Source of the DNA: RGIG1828 sp045541875
Lineage (GTDB): Bacteria; Bacillota; Clostridia; UMGS1810
Length of the DNA stretch: 36,656 nt
Assembly (NCBI GenBank): GCA_045541875.1
Contig: JAZQJX010000017.1
Span: 1 to 36,656, forward strand
Reading direction: 5' to 3'
The position numbers and the translations under genes are program-made. The notes under the pieces are model-generated. The model worked only from the letters and a program-made list of their open reading frames with translations. It did no database searches and was not told the DNA's origin. This document shows positions 7,218-14,543 of the stretch, one piece after another; the stretch's first letter is position 1; each line of letters starts with the position of its first letter.

Positions 7218-7865
7218 ATGAACATTCCCTTATATATTATTTTTGGTGTTTTGATTTTTCTTTTGATATTTCTGATTGTTTTTCTCTTTTTGAAAATCCG
7301 TCTTGAAATAGCCTACAAAAAAGAAAATGAAAAAAAGGGAAAACTCAATCTGAAAGTTACTTTCTTTGGCGGGAAAATAAGCAAAGAACTTTCCCTGAAA
7401 GACAAGCAAAAAACAAAAAAGAAAGGCTCAGAAAAAAAAGACGAAGAAAATCTCACCTTTGATGAAAAAATCAGGGAAAAGCAATTGATTTTTAAAAAGA
7501 TGAGATATGTATGGTCAAAATCAAAGAAAAAGATAAGAAAAAGTATTTTCGCAGAAAAAATCTCTCTTGATATGAGGGTGGGTTTTGAAGATGCATTTGT
7601 CACAGGGATTACGGTGGGAAGCCTTTGGGCGCTTGTTTATACCGTGATTGGACTTTTGTCGGATATAATAAGAATCAAAGTCCCAAAGGTAAATATAAAC
7701 CCTTTATATAATGAAGATTGTTTCGAGGCGGATGCAAAGTGCACAGTAGCATCAAGCCCTGCAAATATTATAGGCATAGGCCTTAAGATTCTTATAAGTT
7801 ATTGTATTATAAAAAAGAAAATTGAAAAAGAAAAGGCGGCGAAAAATTATGGCAACACCAATTGA
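7218..7865 (+). CDS. DUF2953 family membrane protein
   Basis: The 215-residue protein has one N-terminal membrane segment (residues about 4-26, very rich in Ile, Leu and Phe), then a long Lys/Glu-rich stretch and a soluble region with DMRVGFEDAFVTGITVGSLW-like sequence. This is the DUF2953 pattern known next to the gerW/ytfJ gene in spore formers. Its biochemical role is unknown. The stop lies 17 bases inside the following gerW gene, so the two are translationally coupled. Confidence 0.8.
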   Translation: MNIPLYIIFGVLIFLLIFLIVFLFLKIRLEIAYKKENEKKGKLNLKVTFFGGKISKELSLKDKQKTKKKGSEKKDEENLTFDEKIREKQLIFKKMRYVWSKSKKKIRKSIFAEKISLDMRVGFEDAFVTGITVGSLWALVYTVIGLLSDIIRIKVPKVNINPLYNEDCFEADAKCTVASSPANIIGIGLKILISYCIIKKKIEKEKAAKNYGNTN

Positions 7866-8250
7866 AGGTCTCATGAGTGAATCTTTGGGAAAATTAAAAC
7901 AGATGATCGATGTTAACACCATAGTTGGCGAATGCATAACCACAACAGACGGCACAACAGTTATTCCTGTATCCAGAGTGGCTTTTGGCTTTGGTGCCGG
8001 CGGAAGTCAGTTTGGCGCAGTTCCTGAGGGCAAATCATCGGAAGAGGCAATGTTTGGCGGTGGTTCAGGCGGCGGAGTGTCCATTAAACCTGTTGCATTT
8101 CTGGTCATAAAAAATGACAGCATAAGACTTCTTCCTGTTTCAGGAACGGTTACAACCGCAGATAAAATTATTGACATGGTGCCTGAGGTTCTTGCAAAAC
8201 TCAACAATTTTATAAAAGACAGAAAAGACAAAAAGAAAAACGACGAGTAA
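7849..8250 (+). CDS. GerW/YtfJ family sporulation protein
   Basis: The start is placed at the ATG at 7849, not at the in-frame ATG at 7822, because family members begin with the equivalent of MATPIEGLM and AGGCGG is just upstream. That gives 133 residues. The conserved features are MIDVNTIVG, VIPVSRVAFGFGAGG and a glycine-rich loop (FGGGSGGG). In Bacillus the homologue is needed for normal germination involving the SleB system. The gene overlaps the DUF2953 gene by 17 bases. The hairpin at 8252-8297 starts directly after its stop. Confidence 0.92.
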   Translation: MATPIEGLMSESLGKLKQMIDVNTIVGECITTTDGTTVIPVSRVAFGFGAGGSQFGAVPEGKSSEEAMFGGGSGGGVSIKPVAFLVIKNDSIRLLPVSGTVTTADKIIDMVPEVLAKLNNFIKDRKDKKKNDE

Positions 8251-8251
8251 T

Positions 8252-8297
8252 AAAAAATCACCTGTAATCTATAATTATAGAAGGCAGGTGATTTTTT
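8252..8297 (+). terminator. Terminator-like hairpin that covers the dacF ribosome binding site
   Basis: AAAAAATCACCTG (8252-8264) pairs perfectly with CAGGTGATTTTTT (8285-8297). The loop contains a second palindrome, TCTATAATTATAGA (8268-8281). The right arm ends in a seven-T run, typical of an intrinsic terminator, but it also contains AGGTGAT (8286-8292), the only ribosome binding site for the ATG at 8299. Confidence 0.8.
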
Positions 8298-8298
8298 T

Positions 8299-9429
8299 AT
8301 GAAAAAAATAATTTTTCTTGCAGTTGTTTTTATGTTGGTTTCAAATTCTGTTTCGGCGAAAGACGCAACTGTCAGCGCAAAAAGTGCAATTCTTATTGAA
8401 ACATCAACCAAAAATGTGCTTTATGAAAAAAATGCATATACCAAAATGCCAATGGCAAGCACCACAAAAATAATGACGGCAATATGTGCCCTCGAAAATC
8501 TTGAGTCAAAAAAGGTGATAAAAGTGGATGACGGCGCTGTTGGGATTGAAGGTTCATCAATTTATCTTTCAAAGGATGAAGAGATAACCATTGAAGATTT
8601 AATCTATGGTATGATGTTATCGTCAGGCAATGATGCCGCTACTGCCCTTGCAATTGAGGCAAGAGGCTCTGTTGAAAATTTCTCGCACCTTATGAATGAA
8701 ACCGCAAAAAGAATTGGAGCGAAAGACACCAATTTTAAAAATGCCTGCGGTCTTTATGAAGATCAGCACTATACAACAGCCTATGACCTTGCTCTGATTA
8801 CGGCATATGGACTTAAAAATGAAGATTTTGCAAAAATTGTTTCCACAAAAGAAAAAAACATTTCCAACGGTGAAAAAGGTTATCCGAGAGTGCTGAAAAA
8901 TCATAACAGACTTCTCAGGCTCTATGATGGTTGCACAGGTGTCAAAACAGGATATACAAAAAAATGCGGAAGGTGCCTTGTGACATCTGCCAAAAGAGAC
9001 GGTGTGGAACTTGTGTGCGTGACTCTGAATGCCCCTGATGACTGGAACGATCACATGAAACTTCTTGACAAGGGTTTTTCCATGACAAAAAGAATAACTG
9101 TGGCAGAAAGCGGAGATTATTTTTGCACTCTTGATGCACCAAAGAGCATGGAGGGTAAGGCGGAAGTTGTGTTTGAAAGAGAACTGTCATATGTTGATTT
9201 TGATAATGGAAAAAGTCCTGAGATAAAATATGATTTGCCAAAGGAAACTATGCCGTCTTTAAAAAAAGGCGAAGTGATTGGAGAAGCACATCTCTACGTG
9301 GGAGGAGAACTTGTCGAAAGCACAAATCTTATCTCATCGGCATCACTTTGCCCCATACCGTCAAAGCCTTTTATAAAGGTTTTTGAAGATTATATAAAAT
9401 GCTTTTTGGGTCTTTACATAGGCGGGTAA
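8299..9429 (+). CDS. dacF: D-alanyl-D-alanine carboxypeptidase, DacF type
   Basis: It removes the terminal D-Ala from peptidoglycan pentapeptides outside the membrane. A signal peptide is present, with probable cleavage after A20 (SVSA-KDA). The three active-site motifs are intact: S54-T-T-K57, SGN in SSGNDAA, and KTG in GVKTGYTKKCG. A C-terminal PBP5-type domain (about residues 265-350) and an amphipathic anchor at the end complete the normal 376-residue layout. In Bacillus, dacF acts during sporulation, which fits the gerW neighbour. The ribosome binding site is inside the right arm of the preceding hairpin, so translation may depend on how that hairpin folds. Confidence 0.93.
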   Translation: MKKIIFLAVVFMLVSNSVSAKDATVSAKSAILIETSTKNVLYEKNAYTKMPMASTTKIMTAICALENLESKKVIKVDDGAVGIEGSSIYLSKDEEITIEDLIYGMMLSSGNDAATALAIEARGSVENFSHLMNETAKRIGAKDTNFKNACGLYEDQHYTTAYDLALITAYGLKNEDFAKIVSTKEKNISNGEKGYPRVLKNHNRLLRLYDGCTGVKTGYTKKCGRCLVTSAKRDGVELVCVTLNAPDDWNDHMKLLDKGFSMTKRITVAESGDYFCTLDAPKSMEGKAEVVFERELSYVDFDNGKSPEIKYDLPKETMPSLKKGEVIGEAHLYVGGELVESTNLISSASLCPIPSKPFIKVFEDYIKCFLGLYIGG

Positions 9430-9441
9430 AAATTGTATAAT
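9413..9441 (+). promoter_or_regulatory. Promoter of the folC operon
   Basis: TTTACA at 9413-9418, a 17-base spacer and TATAAT at 9436-9441. The -35 box lies inside the last codons of dacF. No terminator is visible between dacF and this promoter. Confidence 0.7.
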
Positions 9442-9500
9442 ATGATATAAAGAGAAAGTTTGGAATTTATTTAATATAAGATACACAAAGGACAAATACA

Positions 9501-10718
9501 ATGGATTTTAAAACATATGCAAAAAGCAGACAAACAGAGGTCTGCCTTGAACTTGAAAGAGTGAAACTTCTCCTTTCAAAAGCAGGGAATCCCCACAGGG
9601 GAATGTATATAATTCACGTTGCAGGCACAAACGGAAAAGGATCTGTGTGCGCGTATGTGTGTGCAGGTCTTGATGCCATGAAAAAAAGATGGGGACGCTT
9701 TTCTTCGCCTGAACTTTTTTCGGTTGAAGACACAATCTGTGTTGAAAATGAATTTATAACATCCCGGGAACTTGAAAAGATATATGAATTTCTCCGCCCT
9801 CTATCCAAAGAGGTTGAAAATGAGACAGGAAAAAATGTTTCTCAGTTTGAAATAAATTTTGTCGCATCTCTGCTTCATTTCAAAAATAAAGGATGCACTC
9901 ACATTTGCCTTGAGTGCGGAATGGGCGGAATTGGAGATGCAACAAATTCAATAGACGATTCAGACATTTGTGTCATAACAAAAATCTCAAAAGACCATAT
10001 GAACTATCTTGGCAACACAATAGAAGAAATCTGCGAAAACAAATGCGGAATCTTCAAAGAAAGTTCTTGTGTTATAACAGGATTTCAACAGGAAAGAATT
10101 AAGGAAAAAATTGCTCTGTTGGCAAAAGACAGAGAGTTTATATATGCAGATAAACTCAGATCAGAAGGATTTGAGGGATTTTCCGAGATTGTTTCATTTT
10201 CTGACGAAAAGGATGTGAAACTTTCCCTTTCGGGAACAGGTCAGATTCAGAACGCATCCATTGCATATGAAGTTCTGAAAAAGATTGGCGCAGATAAAAA
10301 ACAAATAAGATATGCCCTTGAAAATGCCAAAAATCCTGCAAGATTTGAAAAAATCGGGGAAAATGTATATTTTGACGGAGCCCACAATCCTGATGGCGTA
10401 GAGGCTTTAAAAAACAGTCTTAACAGATATCTTGAAAATGAAAAGATTATTTTTGTTGTTGGATTTATGAAAGATAAGGAATATAAGGAAGCACTTTCAA
10501 AGTTAAGGGAACTTAAACAAAAGGATATTTCATTTATAGCAGTTCCTGTGAAGACAAATCCCCGAAGTGCATCTTCTGAGGATTTGAAAATTGCCATAGA
10601 ATCTCTCGGTTTTGAATGTGAGACCTCTGAAAGTGTGTCTGATGCCATAGAATATGCAAAAAAAAGAGCGGATTTTGTTTTTGTTATTGGCTCTTTATAT
10701 ATGTATAAAGAACTTTAA
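9501..10718 (+). CDS. folC: Folylpolyglutamate synthase / dihydrofolate synthase
   Basis: It adds glutamate to folates and may also make dihydrofolate from dihydropteroate. The Mur-ligase-type ATP site is GTNGKGS (residues 42-48), the central domain contains ECGMGGIGDATN and ITKISKDHMNYLG, and the C-terminal domain has FDGAHNPDG. The 405 residues are slightly short of the usual 420-430. The start at 9501 has AAAGGA upstream with a rather long spacing. The rsuA-type gene follows after 14 bases. No other folate gene is nearby, so the dual activity cannot be inferred from context. Confidence 0.94.
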   Translation: MDFKTYAKSRQTEVCLELERVKLLLSKAGNPHRGMYIIHVAGTNGKGSVCAYVCAGLDAMKKRWGRFSSPELFSVEDTICVENEFITSRELEKIYEFLRPLSKEVENETGKNVSQFEINFVASLLHFKNKGCTHICLECGMGGIGDATNSIDDSDICVITKISKDHMNYLGNTIEEICENKCGIFKESSCVITGFQQERIKEKIALLAKDREFIYADKLRSEGFEGFSEIVSFSDEKDVKLSLSGTGQIQNASIAYEVLKKIGADKKQIRYALENAKNPARFEKIGENVYFDGAHNPDGVEALKNSLNRYLENEKIIFVVGFMKDKEYKEALSKLRELKQKDISFIAVPVKTNPRSASSEDLKIAIESLGFECETSESVSDAIEYAKKRADFVFVIGSLYMYKEL

Positions 10719-10732
10719 AGAGGTGAAAAACT

Positions 10733-11440
10733 TTGAGACTGGACAAGTTTTTGTCAGATGCAAGCCCTATGGGACGAAGAGAGATAAAGCAACATATAAA
10801 AAAGGGAATGGTGTCTGTAAACGGAAATGCTGTTAAAGATCCGGGTACATATGTTGACGAGACAAAAGACGAGGTTGCCTTTTGCGGAGAGGTTATTTCT
10901 TACAAAAAGTTTGTATATCTGATGCTCAACAAACCCGAAGGTTATGTGAGTGCCACCTATGACAAGCACTATAAGGTGGTAACTGACCTTGTGGATGAGG
11001 AATATGCACATTTTGAGGTTTTCCCTGTTGGAAGACTTGACATTGATACCCACGGACTTTTGCTTTTGACAAATGACGGCGACCTTGCCCATAAACTTCT
11101 TTCGCCAAAATCCCATGTTCCCAAAACATATTATGTAAAATCGGAAAAAGAAGTTACAGATGAAGATGTAAAAGCATTTGAAGAGGGGATAGACCTCGGC
11201 GATTTTAAGACCATCGGCGGAAAATGTGAAATAATCTCGGATGACAAAAAAGAGTGCAACCTCACAATTTTTGAAGGAAAATTCCATCAGGTGAAAAGAA
11301 TGTTTGAAGCAGTAGGAAACAAAGTCACATACCTGAAAAGAATCTCTATGGGAAGTCTTACCCTTGATGAATCCCTTGGCGAGGGGAATTTAAGAGAACT
11401 TACGGAAGAGGAATTTGAAAAACTTACCAAAGGCTTATAA
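10733..11440 (+). CDS. Pseudouridine synthase of the RsuA/RluB family
   Basis: The 235-residue protein has an N-terminal S4 RNA-binding domain (MRLDKFLSDA through about residue 50) and a catalytic domain with GRLDIDTHGLLLLTNDG, where D103 is the catalytic aspartate. Its length fits the 16S rRNA position-516 (RsuA) branch better than the longer RluB branch, but the exact rRNA target cannot be fixed by reading. A TTG start is used, supported by AAAGAGGTG upstream; no ATG lies at a suitable place in this frame. It sits inside the folC operon. Confidence 0.88.
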   Translation: MRLDKFLSDASPMGRREIKQHIKKGMVSVNGNAVKDPGTYVDETKDEVAFCGEVISYKKFVYLMLNKPEGYVSATYDKHYKVVTDLVDEEYAHFEVFPVGRLDIDTHGLLLLTNDGDLAHKLLSPKSHVPKTYYVKSEKEVTDEDVKAFEEGIDLGDFKTIGGKCEIISDDKKECNLTIFEGKFHQVKRMFEAVGNKVTYLKRISMGSLTLDESLGEGNLRELTEEEFEKLTKGL

Positions 11441-11455
11441 AAGGAGAGAATAATA

Positions 11456-12355
11456 ATGAAACTTGCAACTACAACGGGAGATTTTCTGGCATACACCAAA
11501 AATGGTTGTGAATCCCTTGGGTATATTGCAGATGCAGGGTTTAAGTATGCAGACTATAACTTCCATGGAGATTTTGAAAACAGCGTGGGAGTGTTTGGAG
11601 AAAACTGCGAGTATTACATACAGTCACTTATAGAAACTGCAAAGGAAAGAAACATAAAATTTGTTCAGGCACATTCGCCCATGGGAGAACCCATAACAAA
11701 GGATGAAAATTATGAAAGATTTATTTGGGCAACAAAAAAATGTATAGAAGTGTGTGCAAGACTCGGAATTAAAAATCTTGTGGTTCATTCGGGATATGAA
11801 AAGGGAATGTCAAAGGAAGAGACTTTAGAGAAAAACAAGGAATTCTATCTTGACATATTAAAAGATGCCGAAAAATATGATGTGAATATTTTAACTGAGA
11901 ATTTCAACAAAATCTGTGTTGAGGGATATTACTGGATAGATAACGTTTATGATATGAAAGAACTCATTGAATATATAAACCATCCTCTTCTTGGCGCCTG
12001 TTTTGACACGGGACATGCCAATTTGCAAAAAGAAAGCATCAGAGAGCAGATAAATGTGCTTGGAAGATATATAAAAGCAATTCACGTTCACGACAATATG
12101 GGGGATGAAGATGCTCACAGACCTCTTTGGTGCGGAACACTTGATATAGATTCTCTGATGGAAGGATTGACAGATATAAACTACAAAGGATATTTTACCT
12201 TTGAGTCGGGAAGCATTTTTCCAAAAATTTCAAAAAGAAGTGAAATGAAAGACAGAAAACTTTCCAACGTACCTCTTTTTGTGAGAATTGAGAGTGAAAA
12301 ACTTCTCTGTAAAATGGGTGAATATATTTTAAAAGAATACGGAAAGTTGGACTAA
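11456..12355 (+). CDS. Sugar phosphate isomerase/epimerase (xylose isomerase-like TIM barrel)
   Basis: The 299-residue protein has the AP-endonuclease-2/xylose isomerase-like barrel pattern. Candidate metal ligands lie in LVVHSGYEKG, ILTENF, CFDTGHAN, IHVHDNMGDEDAHRPLWCGTLD and FTFESGS, in the correct order for the family. No signal peptide is visible. The family includes isomerases, epimerases and endonuclease IV; the absence of the endonuclease IV DNA-binding loops favours a sugar or polyol substrate, but none can be named. AAGGAGAG just upstream supports the start. It stands between the pseudouridine synthase and tex. Confidence 0.82.
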   Translation: MKLATTTGDFLAYTKNGCESLGYIADAGFKYADYNFHGDFENSVGVFGENCEYYIQSLIETAKERNIKFVQAHSPMGEPITKDENYERFIWATKKCIEVCARLGIKNLVVHSGYEKGMSKEETLEKNKEFYLDILKDAEKYDVNILTENFNKICVEGYYWIDNVYDMKELIEYINHPLLGACFDTGHANLQKESIREQINVLGRYIKAIHVHDNMGDEDAHRPLWCGTLDIDSLMEGLTDINYKGYFTFESGSIFPKISKRSEMKDRKLSNVPLFVRIESEKLLCKMGEYILKEYGKLD

Positions 12356-12371
12356 AGAAAGGATTTTGATT

Positions 12372-14516
12372 ATGGATATTATAAAAACACTTGCAACAGA
12401 ACTTGGACTTTTGGAAAAACAGGTGAGGGACACCGTTGCGCTGATTGATGAGGGCAACACAATACCCTTTATCGCAAGATACAGAAAGGAAGTTACAGGG
12501 TCACTTGATGATGAAATTCTAAGAAAACTTTTTGACCGTCTCACATATCTTCGTTCTCTTGACGAGAGAAGAGAAGAAATAATTCGTCTCATTGACGAAC
12601 AGGGCAACCTGACAGAAGAACTGAAAGAGAAAATTCTTGGGGCAAAGGTTTTACAGGAACTTGAAGATATCTACAGACCCTTCAGACCAAAAAGAAGAAC
12701 GAGAGCAACCATTGCCAAGGAAAAAGGCCTCGAACCTCTTTCCGAGATTATTCTTTTGCAGGGACTTAAAACAGGCGATCCTTTGGAGATTGCAAAGGAA
12801 TATGTTGACGAAGAAAAAGATGTAAACACTTCCGAAGATGCAATTTCGGGTGCAATGGACATTATTGCGGAAATAATTTCTGATGATGCGGACTACCGCA
12901 AGGAAATAAGAGCAATAACCTTTAACACGGGTATTATAAAAACCAAAGCCACCACAGAAGAAGACAGTGTATATTCAATGTATTATGATTTTTCAGAGAG
13001 TGCAAAGAAAATCGCTTCTCACAGGGTTCTTGCCATAAACCGGGGCGAGGCGGAAAAAATTCTTTCCGTATCTTTGGAAGCAGATGAAGAAAAGATACTT
13101 TCTTATCTTTGCGGTGAAATTATAAAAGGTTCAATTTTTGATGACATTTTAAAAGCAACAATAGAAGATTCCTACAAACGTTTAATTGCACCGTCAATCG
13201 AGAGAGAAATAAGAAACACTCTGACAGAAGAAGCAGGTGAACAGGCAATCGGACTTTTCTCAAAAAATCTTCATCAACTTCTGATGCAGCCGCCAATGAA
13301 AGGGAAAACTGTTCTCGGTCTTGACCCGGGATACCGCACGGGATGCAAACTTGCTGTTGTTGATGAAACAGGAAAAGTTTGTGATACAGGTGTTGTTTTC
13401 TGTACCCTTGACCATCACGACAAAGAAAAGGGAAAGGTGTATGTAAAAAGTCTTATTCAGAAACATAATGTTGAACTTGTTGCAATCGGAAACGGAACTG
13501 CCTCAAGGGAATCTGAAATTTTCATATCATCTCTCATAAAAGAACTCGACACCAAGGTGTATTATATGATGGTAAATGAAGCAGGAGCATCAGTATATTC
13601 CGCATCAAAACTTGCAGCGGAGGAATTTCCTGATTTCACTGTTGAACAAAGAAGTGCCGCATCAATTGCAAGAAGAATTCAGGATCCTCTGGCAGAACTT
13701 GTAAAAATTGATCCAAAATCCATCGGTGTAGGTCAATATCAGCACGACATGAATCAGAAACGCCTCAGCGATGCTCTCGGTGGTGTTGTTGAAACTTGTG
13801 TAAACAGTGTCGGCGTTGACCTTAACACAGCATCTGCACCCCTTCTTTCATACATCGCAGGAATCTCTTCGCCCATTGCCAAAAACATCGTTAAATACAG
13901 AGAGGACAACGGAAAATTTACATCGAGAAAAGAACTTTTGAAAGTTGCAAAACTCGGCCCTAAAGCCTTTACTCAATGTGCCGGATTCCTCCGAATTCCC
14001 GGAGCAAAAGATTTTCTTGATACAACCTCTGTCCATCCTGAAAGTTATGATGCAGCAACTTCCCTTATTGAAGAACTCGGATATGAGGAAAATGATTTTT
14101 CGTCCGGTGCACTTTCTGATATTAAACTCAGAACAAAACTTTTTGACATAGACGGATTCTGCAAAAAGCATAATATCGGAAAACCCACCGTGACAGACAT
14201 CATAGATTCCCTTGCCAAACCCGGAAGAGATCCAAGAGACGAAATGCCAAAGCCAATTCTTATGGATGATGTTATGAGCATTGAAGATTTAAAACCCGGA
14301 ATGGTTATGACCGGAACTGTCAGAAATGTTATAGACTTTGGTGCATTTGTGGACATCGGCGTTCATCAGGACGGACTTGTACATATTTCAAAAATCAGTG
14401 ATAAATATATAAAACATCCCACAGATGCCCTTTCTGTAGGGGATATTGTAAAGGTTAAAGTTATGGACGTTGACCTTAAAAAGAACAGAATTTCTCTTTC
14501 AATGAGAGACGTATAA
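12372..14516 (+). CDS. tex: Tex family RNA-binding transcription accessory protein
   Basis: The ATG at 12372 is chosen because AAAGGA (12358-12363) is eight bases before it; the in-frame TTG at 12366 would be only two bases away. The 714 residues show the Tex order: an N-terminal helical region, a YqgF-like RNase-H fold domain at VLGLDPGYRTGCKLAVVDE (about residue 316), a helix-hairpin-helix region (VGVDLNTASAPLLSYIAGI, GPKAFTQCAGFLRI) and a C-terminal S1 domain (GMVMTGTVRNVIDFGAFVDIG to the end). Tex binds nucleic acid and affects transcription and toxin or stress genes in several species. Length is normal. Confidence 0.95.
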   Translation: MDIIKTLATELGLLEKQVRDTVALIDEGNTIPFIARYRKEVTGSLDDEILRKLFDRLTYLRSLDERREEIIRLIDEQGNLTEELKEKILGAKVLQELEDIYRPFRPKRRTRATIAKEKGLEPLSEIILLQGLKTGDPLEIAKEYVDEEKDVNTSEDAISGAMDIIAEIISDDADYRKEIRAITFNTGIIKTKATTEEDSVYSMYYDFSESAKKIASHRVLAINRGEAEKILSVSLEADEEKILSYLCGEIIKGSIFDDILKATIEDSYKRLIAPSIEREIRNTLTEEAGEQAIGLFSKNLHQLLMQPPMKGKTVLGLDPGYRTGCKLAVVDETGKVCDTGVVFCTLDHHDKEKGKVYVKSLIQKHNVELVAIGNGTASRESEIFISSLIKELDTKVYYMMVNEAGASVYSASKLAAEEFPDFTVEQRSAASIARRIQDPLAELVKIDPKSIGVGQYQHDMNQKRLSDALGGVVETCVNSVGVDLNTASAPLLSYIAGISSPIAKNIVKYREDNGKFTSRKELLKVAKLGPKAFTQCAGFLRIPGAKDFLDTTSVHPESYDAATSLIEELGYEENDFSSGALSDIKLRTKLFDIDGFCKKHNIGKPTVTDIIDSLAKPGRDPRDEMPKPILMDDVMSIEDLKPGMVMTGTVRNVIDFGAFVDIGVHQDGLVHISKISDKYIKHPTDALSVGDIVKVKVMDVDLKKNRISLSMRDV

Positions 14517-14543
14517 CACTAAAGAATTCAGGAGAAACACCAA

